Shown piece by piece: positions 22,029 through 32,724 of a DNA stretch of 64,000 bases. Below the pieces are notes generated by a model. The model searched no databases. It saw only the letters and a program-made list of their open reading frames with translations, and was not told the DNA's origin. The translations under genes and the position numbers were made by a program. Position 1 is the first letter of the stretch; the number at the start of each line of letters is the position of its first letter. This stretch comes from Euptelea pleiosperma (lineage: Eukaryota > Streptophyta > Magnoliopsida > Ranunculales > Eupteleaceae), in assembly GCA_035048495.1 (NCBI GenBank), contig CM068549.1, positions 3,691,059-3,755,058 of the forward strand, in the 5' to 3' direction.

Positions 22029-24398
22029 ATGACCACGTGGACACGTGATCATACCAATAGGTTACAAAGGAATTTGGGTCAAGACACTCTTGAAGATCTC
22101 TTAGATAATATCTTTGAACATTCTAAAGAGGACTCTACCTATTCACCCACCATGTCGGTGCATGAAAGCAATGTAGGTGATCCCCAAGTTCTAAGAAATG
22201 AGGCCAACAATAGACCTAATATGGAAGAACCTAGAACATTAAGAGACTACCTACAACCGGCTAGGTTTAGTGCACCTTCTTGCATAGTCCTTCCATATAA
22301 TCAAAGGCATAATTTTGAAATCAAACCGGGAGTGATCCATCTACTCCCCACATTTCATGGCCTTGAGTCGGAAGACCCCTATCTTCACTTCCAAGAGTTT
22401 GAGGAGATTTGTGCAACATTGCACTATCAAGATGTAGCCGAAGATACCATAAGGCTCAAACTCTTCCCATTTTCTCTAAAGGAGAAAGCCAAGTCATGGC
22501 TTCACTCCCTTAGACCTCGATCAATTGGGACATGGGGAGATATGTCTAAAGAATTCTTGAAGAAATTCTTCCCGACTCAAAAGACTCATACCCTCAAAAG
22601 AGCCATCATGACATACTCTCAAAAAGAGAATGAGGCATTCTATTCATGTTGGGAGAGGTACAATGACCTACTCCAAAAATGCCCCCATCATGGCTATGAT
22701 AAGCCAAACCTCATTGGATTCTTCCTTGATGGACTTACCCCCTCTATGAGGCAACTTGTGGAAACAATGAGTAATGGAGAATTCATCATGAAAGAACCCG
22801 ATGAGGCTTGGGAATTTCTTGAAAACTTAGCAGAGAATGCCCAAAGTTGGGAAAAGGTGGAGAAAATAGATAGATTTAATGAGAGACCTACCTCCTCCAA
22901 AGGAGGCATGTACCAAGTTAGAGAAGATATTGACCTTAATGCTAAACTTTCTCTCCTAACTAGAAGGTTGGAGGCCATAGAAAGCAAAGGCAAAAAGATT
23001 GAAGAAGCTTGTGCTATTTGTGAGAGTCATTCTCATGAAACTAAGGGTTGCCCTAAAATCTCGGTGTTTCAAGAAGTACTCCATGAACAAGCCAATGCTA
23101 TGGATGCCTACAAGAAGCCTTATGATAATTCCCCATATTCCAATACTTATAATTCAAATTGGAGGAATCACCCCAACTTTGGTTGGAGACAAGGGCAAGC
23201 CAATGGGCAAGGAAACGGGCAAAATAGTGGGCAAAGCAATAGAAACCCCCTAGGACCTTCATCTAACCAAACCTATCAATCACCCATGAAGTCCTTAGAG
23301 GAAACCCTACAATCTTTCATGCAAGCCCAAACGGCCATCAACCAATCCACTATGCAAGCTATACAAAAATTGGAAGCCACCATTAGCCAACTAGCCTCTA
23401 GCCTTAGTGTTAGAGAGAAAGGAACCTTCCCAGCTCAACCACTTCCAAATCCTAAAAGTCAATTTGAGGTAGGATCTTCTAGTGAAGCCAATGATCTAAA
23501 TCCCAACCTTGAACAAGCCAAATCCATTACTACCCTTAGGAGTGGGAAAGTTATAGATAAAAATCCCAACACCACCCCTATAAGTGAGGTTACCCAAGGG
23601 AAAACCAAGAGTGATGAAGCCGATGGTAAGGATGAACCACCCACTAAAGCCAATCCTAAGCCTTGCCCAGTGGCCGCCCCATTTCCTCTTAGGATTCAAC
23701 AAGAGAAAAGGTTGCTTCAAAATAATGACATCTTAGAGATCTTTAAGAAAGTGACTGTCAACATTCCTTTGCTTGATGCCATTAAGCAAGTCCCCTCTTA
23801 TGCCAAGTTTTTGAAGGACTTATGCACTGTGAAAAGAAAGTTGAATGTGCAAAAGAAGGCCTTCCTAACTGAGCAAGTGAGCTCCATCTTGCAACACAAT
23901 AGCCCCCCTAAATACAGAGATCCAGGGTGCCCTACCATATCATGTGTGATAGGGGACCACCAGATTGAGCGAGCATTGCTTGATTTAGGGGCTAGTGTGA
24001 ATTTGCTACCTTACTCAGTTTACGAGCAATTAGGGCTTGGAGAGTTAAAGCCAACTTGTGTTACCCTTCAGCTCGCAGACCGATCTGTTAAGGTCCCACG
24101 AGGCATTATAGAGGATGTGCTTATCCAAGTGGATAAATTTTACTTTCCAGTGGATTTCATTGTTTTGGATACACAACCGGTAGCAAATATTAGTTCTCAA
24201 ATACCGGTTATTTTGGGTAGACCATTCCTTGCTACCTCTAATGCTCTAATTAATTGTAGGAATGGTGTTATGAAATTGTCTTTTGGGAACATGACAGTTG
24301 AATTAAACATCTTTAATGCTTGCAAGTATCCCATTGAGAATGAAGACATCCAAGAAGTCAACATGATTGACTCAATTGTCCAAGCTACTCTATCATAA
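22029..24398 (+). CDS. Gag-protease polyprotein of the Athila-type element
   Basis: A 789-residue frame. Residues about 97-275 form the Ty3 retrotransposon Gag (capsid) domain, with FHGLESEDPYLHF near the start and WLHSLRP and CWERYNDLLQKCP further on. A CX2CX4HX4C zinc knuckle (CAIC…H…C) follows at about residues 327-340. Next comes a Q/N/G-rich low-complexity linker containing HPNFGWRQ and a coiled-coil-like LEETLQSFMQ…LEATISQLAS segment. An aspartic protease domain contains DLGASVNLLP (D at about residue 652) and ILGRPFLAT. Leucine in place of S/T after the catalytic aspartate is common in Athila. The first ATG was taken as start. The frame ends in a TAA that is in phase with pol. Confidence 0.93.
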   Translation: MTTWTRDHTNRLQRNLGQDTLEDLLDNIFEHSKEDSTYSPTMSVHESNVGDPQVLRNEANNRPNMEEPRTLRDYLQPARFSAPSCIVLPYNQRHNFEIKPGVIHLLPTFHGLESEDPYLHFQEFEEICATLHYQDVAEDTIRLKLFPFSLKEKAKSWLHSLRPRSIGTWGDMSKEFLKKFFPTQKTHTLKRAIMTYSQKENEAFYSCWERYNDLLQKCPHHGYDKPNLIGFFLDGLTPSMRQLVETMSNGEFIMKEPDEAWEFLENLAENAQSWEKVEKIDRFNERPTSSKGGMYQVREDIDLNAKLSLLTRRLEAIESKGKKIEEACAICESHSHETKGCPKISVFQEVLHEQANAMDAYKKPYDNSPYSNTYNSNWRNHPNFGWRQGQANGQGNGQNSGQSNRNPLGPSSNQTYQSPMKSLEETLQSFMQAQTAINQSTMQAIQKLEATISQLASSLSVREKGTFPAQPLPNPKSQFEVGSSSEANDLNPNLEQAKSITTLRSGKVIDKNPNTTPISEVTQGKTKSDEADGKDEPPTKANPKPCPVAAPFPLRIQQEKRLLQNNDILEIFKKVTVNIPLLDAIKQVPSYAKFLKDLCTVKRKLNVQKKAFLTEQVSSILQHNSPPKYRDPGCPTISCVIGDHQIERALLDLGASVNLLPYSVYEQLGLGELKPTCVTLQLADRSVKVPRGIIEDVLIQVDKFYFPVDFIVLDTQPVANISSQIPVILGRPFLATSNALINCRNGVMKLSFGNMTVELNIFNACKYPIENEDIQEVNMIDSIVQATLS
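24396..24398 (+). other. In-frame TAA between protease and RT
   Basis: The reading phase is identical before and after this single stop; the sequence continues as [17 protein letters not shown] into pol. It is either one nonsense mutation or a recoding site. The context (TAA then ATT) is not the TAG-CARYYA leaky signal of plant viruses. Confidence 0.9.
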
Positions 24399-24428
24399 AT
24401 TACTTCTAAGGACTCATTAGAAACTTGT

Positions 24429-27400
24429 TTGGCCCTTTTTAAAGAGCTAGATGATGATGAAGAGTTCACTAGAGAAGTGAATTCTCTTTTGAACTCTGCA
24501 CCTCCTTTGGACACGGGAAGGTGGAAGTCCAAGTTTGAACCTCTACCTATTAATGAGACCAAACCTATCCCGTCATCCATAGAATTCCCCAAACTTGAAC
24601 TTAAGCCCTTGCCCAAAGAGCTTAAGTATGCCTACCTTGGCCAGAGAGAAACATTCCCTATCATCATCTCCTCTGAGCTTACTCAAGCACAAGAGGCTAG
24701 ACTGTTTGAAGTCCTCAGGGAACATAAGACAGCCTTAGGTTGGACCATAGCAGACCTAAAGGGTATTAGCCCCACCATTTGCACTCATAGGATACATATG
24801 GAGGAAAATGCCAAACCCACCCGTGAGGCTCAAAGGAGGTTGAACCCAAACATGAAAGATGTAGTTAGGGTTGAGGTCCTCAAACTTTTAGATGTGGGTA
24901 TCATTTACCCCATATCTGACAGCCAATGGGTAAGTCCAACCCAAGTTGTTCCAAAGAAATCTGGAATAACGGTAGTTAAGAATGACAATAATGAGCTTGT
25001 CCCAACTCGACAAACAACCAGTTGGAGAGTTCGCATAAACTACCGAAAGTTAAATTCGGTAACTAGGAAGGACCACTTCCCATTACCCTTCATTGACCAG
25101 ATTCTTGAGAGATTGGCTGGACACTCTTACTATTGCTTCTTGGATGGATATTCTGGTTATAACCAGATTGAGATTGCTCTTGAAGATCAGGAGAAGACTA
25201 CATTCACGTGTCCCTTTGGAACATTTGCCTATAGGCGTATGCCTTTTGGCCTGTGCAACGCACCTGCTACATTCCAAAGATGCATGTTGAGTATCTTCTC
25301 TGACATGGTAGAGCCATTCCTAGAAGTCTTCATGGATGACTTCTCCATTTTTGGAGACACTTTTGAGGAATGTTTGCAGCACTTGAAGTTGGTTTTGATT
25401 CGATGTCAAGAGAAAAACCTGGTGCTTAATTGGGAAAAATGTCACTTTATAGTCTCAAAAGGGATTGTCTTAGGCCATATTATCTCTTCTAAAGGACTTG
25501 AGGTAGATAAAGCTAAGATTGATCTTATTTCTCACCTGCCTATACCTAAAAGTGTTAGGGAAATTCTGTCTTTCTTGGGGCATGCTGGATTTTATAGGAG
25601 ATTTATAAAGGACTTTAGTAAAATCACTAGGCCCCTGTGCAATCTCCTTGCTAAGGATGTAGACTTCAAATTTGATGAAGATTGCACACAAGCTTTTGAG
25701 AAGCTTAAGACCTTGTTGACCACGGCACCCATCATTCAACCTCCAGATTGGTCATTGCCTTTTGAGGTAATGTGTGATGCCAGCGACTATGTCGTAGGTG
25801 CGGTCTTAGGGCAGAGAAGGGATAAGTTACCATGTGTGATCTACTACGCTAGCAGGACATTGAATGATGCCCAACTTAACTACTCCACCACGGAGAAAGA
25901 GTTGCTAGCTGTGGTGTTTGCCATTGACAAATTTAGATCCTATTTGGTTGGATCCAAAGTGATAGTTTACACTGACCATGCGGCTCTCAAATACCTTTTG
26001 TCTAATAAGGATGCGAAGCCCAGACTTATTAGATGGATCCTTCTCTTACAAGAGTTCAATTTAGAAATCAGAGACAAGAAAGGCTCTGAAAATGTTGTAG
26101 CAGACCACTTGTCTAGACTAGTCCTCGAGTCCTCATTTGAGACACTTCCTGTGGCTGAGACATTCCCAGATGAGCAATTGTTTAAAATTTCTCAAGCACC
26201 ATGGTATGCAGACATTGCCAATTACCTAGTTACAGGACATGTTCCCTCACATTGGACCACCCAAGATAAAAGAAAGTTTTATTCCGAGATGACAAAATTC
26301 TTTTGGGACGATCCATACTTGTTTAAATATTGTCCAGACCAAATCATCTGGAGATGTGTCCCAGAATATGAGCATCACTCGATTTTGACCTTATGCCATT
26401 CTAGTGCTTGTGGAGGCCATTTTTCTGGAAAGAAAACAGCTTTCAAGATATTACAATGTGGGTTTTACTGGCCCTCTCTTTTTAAAGATGCTCACATTTT
26501 CTGCCAGTCTTGCGACCGATGCCAAAGGTTAGGGACCATTAGCCGTAGAAACATGATGCCCTTAAATCCCATTCTCATCATTGAAATATTCGATGTGTGG
26601 GGCATTGACTTCATGGGCCCTTTTCCTTGTTCCTTTGGCAACCTATACATTTTGGTGGCTGTGGACTATGTATCTAAGTGGATAGAGGCCATAGCATGTA
26701 AAGATAATGACCATAGAGTTGTCTTAAAATTCTTAAAAAAGAACATCTTATCTAGATTTGGGACCCCTAGAGCCATCATTAGTGATGGGGGGAAGCACTT
26801 CTGCAACAAGCCTTTTGAGAGCCTAATGGCCAAATATGGTATTACTCACAAAGTTGCTACCCCCTATCACCCTCAAACGAGCGGACAAGTGGAAATTTCC
26901 AATCGAGAGATCAAAAATATTTTACAAAAAACTGTAAACCCAGACCGCAAAGATTGGTCCTTGAGAGTAACTGATGCACTCTGGGCTTATCGTACAGCTT
27001 TTAAAACTCCATTGGGAATGTCCCCTTATCGTTTAGTTTTTGGGAAGGCATGTCACTTGCCAGTTGAGCTTGAGCACAAAGCCTATTGGGCAATCAAAAA
27101 GCTTAACTTTGATCTGGACAAAGTTGGAGTCCAAAGAAAGCTCCAGTTGAATGAGCTAGCAGAGATTCGGACAGACTCCTATGAGAATGCAAAAATTTAC
27201 AAAGATAAAACAAAAGTTTTTCATGATAAAAACATTCTCAGGAAGTCTTTCCAACCTTCTGATAAGGTGCTTCTTTATGATTCCAGGCTTCATCTCTTTC
27301 CAGGAAAACTCAAATCTAGGTGGACTGGACCTTACATAGTCCGGAGTGTCTTTCCTTATGGCTCGGTCGAGGTCGAGAATCCAAAAACTGGCACCACATT

Positions 27401-27494
27401 CACGGTGAATGGACAAAGATTGAAATCATACCTTGAGAATTTTGATCCTGAGACCATCTCCATGGCCTTAGAAGATCCTGTTTACCAGGATTAA
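24429..27494 (+). CDS. Pol of the Athila-type element: RT, RNase H, integrase
   Basis: Same reading frame as gag-protease, open directly after its TAA at 24396-24398 and without an obvious ATG near its 5' end (the listed first codon is TTG). The reverse transcriptase has [11 protein letters not shown] and the active-site FMDDFSIFG (aspartates at 25335-25340). RNase H shows [23 protein letters not shown] and [10 protein letters not shown]. The integrase has an HHCC zinc finger (histidines about 26372-26420; CQSCDRC), then D in [10 protein letters not shown] in IISDGGKHF and E in [11 protein letters not shown], with 35 residues between the last two (DD35E). A GPY/F-type C-terminus (WTGPYIV) follows and there is no chromodomain. 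It copies and integrates the element in particles formed by Gag. All key residues look intact. Confidence 0.93.
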   Translation: MALFKELDDDEEFTREVNSLLNSAPPLDTGRWKSKFEPLPINETKPIPSSIEFPKLELKPLPKELKYAYLGQRETFPIIISSELTQAQEARLFEVLREHKTALGWTIADLKGISPTICTHRIHMEENAKPTREAQRRLNPNMKDVVRVEVLKLLDVGIIYPISDSQWVSPTQVVPKKSGITVVKNDNNELVPTRQTTSWRVRINYRKLNSVTRKDHFPLPFIDQILERLAGHSYYCFLDGYSGYNQIEIALEDQEKTTFTCPFGTFAYRRMPFGLCNAPATFQRCMLSIFSDMVEPFLEVFMDDFSIFGDTFEECLQHLKLVLIRCQEKNLVLNWEKCHFIVSKGIVLGHIISSKGLEVDKAKIDLISHLPIPKSVREILSFLGHAGFYRRFIKDFSKITRPLCNLLAKDVDFKFDEDCTQAFEKLKTLLTTAPIIQPPDWSLPFEVMCDASDYVVGAVLGQRRDKLPCVIYYASRTLNDAQLNYSTTEKELLAVVFAIDKFRSYLVGSKVIVYTDHAALKYLLSNKDAKPRLIRWILLLQEFNLEIRDKKGSENVVADHLSRLVLESSFETLPVAETFPDEQLFKISQAPWYADIANYLVTGHVPSHWTTQDKRKFYSEMTKFFWDDPYLFKYCPDQIIWRCVPEYEHHSILTLCHSSACGGHFSGKKTAFKILQCGFYWPSLFKDAHIFCQSCDRCQRLGTISRRNMMPLNPILIIEIFDVWGIDFMGPFPCSFGNLYILVAVDYVSKWIEAIACKDNDHRVVLKFLKKNILSRFGTPRAIISDGGKHFCNKPFESLMAKYGITHKVATPYHPQTSGQVEISNREIKNILQKTVNPDRKDWSLRVTDALWAYRTAFKTPLGMSPYRLVFGKACHLPVELEHKAYWAIKKLNFDLDKVGVQRKLQLNELAEIRTDSYENAKIYKDKTKVFHDKNILRKSFQPSDKVLLYDSRLHLFPGKLKSRWTGPYIVRSVFPYGSVEVENPKTGTTFTVNGQRLKSYLENFDPETISMALEDPVYQD

Positions 27495-27653
27495 TTTGTT
27501 TGTTTGTCTTTTTTGTATGCGTGGAATGAAGTCTTGAGCTGATATTGAAGAAGTCTATGGTATACCCCTTCCTATCTCTTCCCTTTTCTGAATGCATAAT
27601 CATTTCATGTTGATCATCACCATGCATTATTTTGAAAACCAAATTTTTCTATC

Positions 27654-27690
27654 CATTGGGGACAATGAATTGTTTAAGTTGGGGGGTGTG
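27654..27690 (+). promoter_or_regulatory. Internal hairpin/PPT module, Athila-type element
   Basis: Stem CATTG/CAATG with loop GGGA (27654-27667), an 11-base spacer, then TTGGGGGGTG. It is followed by TGGGTATTTAC, a run shared with element A. It lies in the 3' non-coding region and could be a secondary polypurine tract or an RNA structure. Confidence 0.6.
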
Positions 27691-27772
27691 GGTATTTACA
27701 AAATATTTTGTTTAGATTTCTTAGCCATTCCAATTTTTTTTAAGTATTTAAAAAAAAAAATATCCTATTTTG

Positions 27773-27811
27773 TTTGCCAAGGGACTGGCAAATATTCAGG
27801 TTGGGGGGTGT
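27773..27811 (+). promoter_or_regulatory. LTR-proximal hairpin and polypurine tract, Athila-type element
   Basis: Stem TTTGCCA/TGGCAAA with loop AGGGAC (27773-27792), an 8-base spacer, then TTGGGGGGTGT immediately before the 3' LTR. The G-rich run is the expected plus-strand primer (PPT); the hairpin in front of it is the notable part. Confidence 0.75.
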
Positions 27812-29654
27812 TGATAATGTCAATTTTGTGCGTATTATTCATTTTAACCTTAGGACATTATCAGACTTCATTAGCTTATAACTCCGCATTTATGCCTAAA
27901 ATACATCCTAGATATCTCATGCATATCATATCCGATTTAGACCCGTATTACGCGTACATTGAATAATTGTAGGATAATGGTGGATCGCCAATAGATTATC
28001 ATGGATGCGTAGGATCATCGAAGAAGATCTAACTCCCCATAGACCATCTCCAAATGTGTGCCACATGGAAGCTCCCTAGCCATTGGATTATTCTTGAGAG
28101 CTTTATGGAGCATCATGGCCATGCAAGCCATAACTAAGTGGTTGATGAAGCCATGAAGCAATAAAAGCCACCAAGCCATGCAAGCCACATGGGAGTTTCT
28201 CAAGCCATGAAGCCATGAAAGCCACCAAGCCATTGAAGCAATGCAAGCCACATGGGAGTTTCTCAAGCCATCTAAGCCACCTCCAAGCCACATATTAGAC
28301 CTTACATGTGTGATGGAGACACAACATGGGAGACTTCAAAATTCAAAAAAAGTCAAATCTCTCTTGGGAAGACCCACCAATAGAAAAGTTACACCTTTTT
28401 TCTCTTGAAAAGACCAACCAACCAAAAGCCAACACACCCAACACCTTGGAGATCAAACCTACCACCTTTTGCAAGGCTAACCTTGTACAAATCCTCCCCC
28501 ATTGGTTCCATTTTCCAACCATTGATCTCCTTCCACCTCATCTCCACCTCTTATCTCCACTTATCACTCTTCCACATCATCTTCCACATCACCTTCCACC
28601 TCACCACCTCACATCTTCTATATAAGCTCACTTTGAGCTTATGAGAAGGTCTTCTTTTCTCTTGTGAGTTTTCTTGAGAATGTTAAAAAATCCCAAGCAA
28701 GTCTCTTCTCCATTCTCATTCTTCTTATCTCTTTCTCTTTTTACTTATTTTTCATGGCCAACCATACTATGCTTGGCTAGTTTTCTACTTGGGCATAGAG
28801 AGGAGGACATATCATCTCTCTTGGGACTTATGGAGGAACTCACCAATGAATGAGCTTATTGTTGTAAAGGGCTTTCTTCACTTTTTTTATATTGTTTTCA
28901 CTTTCACATGTTGTATCATGTACACCTTGTAGTTTGTGATTACATTTATGAATGAAGTGATGTATTTTTATTATATCTTAATTTGTGAGATCTTTTATGA
29001 GTGCTTTTAACTTTGTATGCCATGCATCCATAGTCTTGTAGTCTCATACTTGCTCTCTTTTTACCCCTAGAACACTTCTTAGTTCTAGTATGCTTTTATA
29101 GTTTGAAAATACTTCTTGGTGGAAACCCTACTTTTGAATGTTATTTATGAGCTTCATTGTTATATTTTTAGTGGGAAGAACAACTTAGTAGTTGATTCTC
29201 TCCCTTTGTGAGTTGTTTCCATAAGGACCAAGATGATGGGATGGGCCAAATCTTAATGCCCAAACTCTTATCTCTTGATTTTCCTTCAATTATTTTACTT
29301 GTCTTGTTATTTTATAGCACACTACCTACTACTTTAACTTTCTTGCATTCACTCACACACTTCATCTCTTGGCACACACCACTCTCATTCCATTTCTTCA
29401 TCACACCATGCATGTAGTAACCTAGTTTTAGAACACTATACCCCAATCCTTGTGGTTCGACCTTGGGGCTTCCCTCAAGTTTTTAAACTTGTTGCATTTA
29501 CTACCCCTCACACCCTAGTTACAATTTATTCTTTGTTGCATTAGAGACTTTAATGTCTAGGGTATGATTTGGTGCATTTTTATTTCATGTTACTTAAGGA
29601 TTACATTTTTGTAATTCCTTAGTGTTCTGAGTGTGCACATTAAAGTAGGCAACA
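27812..29654 (+). repeat. 3' LTR of the Athila-type element
   Basis: 1843 bp, nearly identical to 19333-21183. Differences seen are scattered substitutions and a shorter AAGCCATG minisatellite. It ends GGCAACA, followed by the TSD AGAAC. Confidence 0.95.
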
Positions 29655-29948
29655 AGAACCTCTGAGTGCAAACAGTTAGTCCGGCGGTTAAAAGATAAAC
29701 CAGTGGTCCGCCCACTGTCATAATCTACTCTACCCCAAAACTAACAAAGATAATTCCTAAAATATATCATGATTGCTTAGAATATGATTATCCATGCTTG
29801 GTGTTCATCATTTAGGATAGTATTCCTCTCTGGCATCTTTTTGCCAAGTCTAGGGCTCGCTTTTTAAGCGTATGTCGATTTGGACTTGTCCTATCCTTTG
29901 ACTGATTCGATCTGAGAGTCAGTCTCCCCCACCCCTCTATCACTTCTA

Positions 29949-31702
29949 ATGGCAGATGAACGGCCTCTGTATGAGACATACTCCAATTTCTATGAGAATC
30001 TAGGTAATCACTCTCAACAATGGTACGACAATTCAGCGTATCATCATGATACTCCAGTCTCGCAGCCTTCTATGGGGTATGACAATTACAAAGATCCAGA
30101 GTACAAATCTGTACTCTAAGAGCTTAAAAATTCAGTCTCTGCCCTTCGTGCCGTGGTCCAGAAACTTGTGCACAATTCCCAGTCTGTAGGATATTACCCC
30201 CTATCTAGCAAGATGTCTGCACCTTTCCATCTCCAATGCAGACCTCCTATGACAACACTTATTATCTGGATAATAGGAGTCACCATAACTTTGGTTGGGA
30301 ACAGTCTGCTATCCCGCAGCAACTTCCACAGGATAATTATTCTTCCGGGTTCCATCAACCCAATGGAGAGTATGACTGGCAATACTCGCAATCCCAGTAC
30401 CCATCATATCCACAGAATGACTATTCTGGTCAACAGTGGGCCCCTCAGGATTTCCAGAGTCAGCAGCTAGTCCCAGACTCCACTCTGCCTTATAACTTTC
30501 ATACCCAGTCGGACTACAATCAAGAGTTGGCACCTCAGCTCCCCTTGGCTGAACCGCCTCCGTTGGCTACTAAACCCTGTCTAGAGGACCTTCTCTCTCA
30601 GTACATTACCCAGCAACAACAGTATTTCCAATGTCTAGAGCACCAACAACAGCAATCTTTGGAGAGCTTGGAGCAACGTCTAGTTCAATTAGAAAATGAG
30701 AGAGAGGAAGTCAACTTCACTAGCCCACCAATAGCCTATCCTGAGGAGAGTGACATGGCCACTGTCTATAATGAGGAGTCGCACAATTGGACCAAGTACC
30801 AGAATTGCTAGGATAAAATAGAAGTTGTTACCACCCCTAGATCAAACCCGATTATTGAGGAACCAGTGTATCCTTATGCGGTGCCTTTCATAGCACCAAA
30901 TCTTGAACCTACCTCAGAGCAACCTATTTCTCACTCTACGTCTGCTGACCCTAATGTCGATCTCCATGACACTGAGCTGTGTCTCAATCGTAGGATCCCA
31001 ACTGTCCTACATCTACCGTTCCTCCCCACCTCCCTTGGATTGTGCAACAATAGTGATGAACCCGAGTCTCAACCTTTGTTGCCCTTAACAGCACCAACTT
31101 CTGGACCGAACACAGAGGAACTCAGTTCCATCTCTATCTCTGATAATTCTTTCTCTTCCCTGGATGCAGACATTCCAACTGATGAGCCGTGTCTAGAACA
31201 TGGGATTCCTGTTGTCCTGGACCTACCGCTCCCCACCAAGGATGAACATATTGAGTGTAGGGATTTGAACATCCCTATCAAATTAGGAAACCTCGGGGGA
31301 GAGGTCAACAGTTTTCACCCGCCACCCTACGTCAATATTATCGATGACCCGTGTGCCGTTGAGAGTCTAATTCAGGACTCTCCCGAGGAAATACTCTCCC
31401 AGTGTCAAGAACACTTTGTGCCTGACGTCATCTCGGAGTCAGACAATTATGCTTTTACTGATCTGCAAGAGTCTGCTCCATTCAGATACCTTCCCGCTAA
31501 ACTCAATGAGTTTGCGGCTCTGCTAACCATGGTCAGAGAACCCACTACTACTCTCCTCTCAGTCTTTACTGAGAAGCTTCGATCCCTCACTGTTGTACTC
31601 AATGCTCTTTCACGTCTGCTCAGAGCACTTACTACCCTTCTCTCAGTCTATACTGAGAAAGACCTGTTCTACACAGGTATACCTAGACAAGGGGTAGGAT
31701 AA
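29949..31702 (+). pseudogene. Broken gag-like frame of element A (no pol)
   Basis: An ATG at 29949 opens a Y/H/Q-rich frame (MADERPLYETYSNFYENLG) that meets TAA at 30117. The coding signal shifts to another frame near 30220-30236, runs to a TAG at 30809, and continues in the same frame to 31702. The middle has HHNFGWEQ, a Q/S/Y/P-rich prion-like stretch and a coiled-coil segment (CLEDLLSQYI…LEQRLVQLENERE), the same order as the C-terminal half of the neighbouring Athila Gag. No capsid fold, zinc knuckle or protease is seen. The last 280 codons are acidic and proline-rich, with an internal repeat (CLNRRIPTVLHLPF and CLEHGIPVVLDLPL). Three lesions mean this copy is dead. Confidence 0.7.
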
Positions 31703-32724
31703 CTGTCTCCGTTCCACTTTAGGTGTCAGGAAGACTGCAGATTCACTCAGTCTCCATGAGTCTCAACCTGGTTGGGGGTACTTGATATACCCCCCTCATG
31801 TCTGGCTAAAGACGTAAAACTTAGCACTTTGGGAAAGAAAATTTCGGTATTCCTAGAGTACATGAGTCTCATGCATTTGTTATTAACTGTTATATCATTG
31901 GAAATGCAAGTATATTCATTCTTCCGATCATCAGGTACTACACACTGTCGAGTTTCTGCCAACTTGGTACCATCTTCCCTGAACCTTTGCATCATCACTA
32001 CTGATTTTTCATCATTTTTTGTCCCGGTCATGAGCACCGAGGACGGTGCTGTATTTTGGTTGGGGGTGGGTATTTACCAAAAAAATAAAAAATAAAATAA
32101 AATAAAATAAAAAAAATTCTTATTTTGGGGGTGATTTCCGATGTTCTCCAAAAGTTTTCTAGAATTTCAAAAATGTGTCAAATACCCTGACTTTGATTAG
32201 CTGAAAACCTCCATTAAGTCAGTATTGAGGATGACAATTTTTGTTAAAGGTTAGCTTTGAGTCAAGTCAAGCGTGACTACAGCAGGTTTGAAAACTTAGA
32301 AAAACTCAAATTCGGCACAATTGTACACTATCAACATCAGAGTCATCCTAAGTTTGAAAACTCTAGAGATCCTGTGAGAAGAATTGTGGAGACCTAACAC
32401 AGTGAGCTTTCGAGCCTTTAATCATTTCAAAGGGTTATACAACAATCCTGAGTCACAAGATGACTCACTATTTTTCATGCCTATAATATTTGTTGAGAAA
32501 TCTCATTATCCTTTGCTTCGATCATAAAACTCGAAACGACATCAACATTGGATTATTACGACAGAACCTTCTCTAAATCCAGTCAAAACAGTATACATGA
32601 TAGTGTAAATCCTAAAAAATGATTTAGGCCATCTTTCTGAACCGTTTAGCCTTTTTACTCACATAAATTATACTTCATTAGAAACCCTTTGAACCCTTCT
32701 ATAAAAGCCTTTTCTTTGTAAACA
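31703..32724 (+). other. 3' non-coding interior of element A, first part
   Basis: Contains TTGGGGG runs near 31769 and 32060. The second lies in the hairpin module GCACCG-AGGA-CGGTGC (32034-32049), spacer, TTGGGGGTGGG. It is collinear with the minus-strand piece 7012-8330. An (AAAAT)n tract lies at about 32085-32115. The 107-codon frame at 31772 is not supported as a gene. Confidence 0.7.

Larger units (their letters stand above)
19333..29654 (+). mobile_element. Athila-type Ty3/gypsy retrotransposon, full length
   Basis: The LTRs (19333-21183 and 27812-29654, TGATAATGTC…GGYAACA) are nearly identical by eye, and a perfect 5-bp TSD, AGAAC, flanks the element (19328-19332, 29655-29659). The order is LTR, tRNA-Asp PBS, gag-protease, RT-RNase H-integrase, hairpin/PPT modules, LTR. 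The integrase lacks a chromodomain and only about 320 bp separate the pol stop from the 3' LTR, so there is no envelope-like frame as found in some Athila relatives. High LTR identity, an intact TSD and open frames indicate a recent insertion. It lies in the same orientation as its host, element A. Confidence 0.95.

Noticed and set aside
31772..32095. 107-codon frame in A, paralleled at 8021-8302 on the minus strand
   Set aside because: The parallel is DNA-level homology. The protein frames diverge by shifts, and the conserved core is a hairpin/PPT, not coding.
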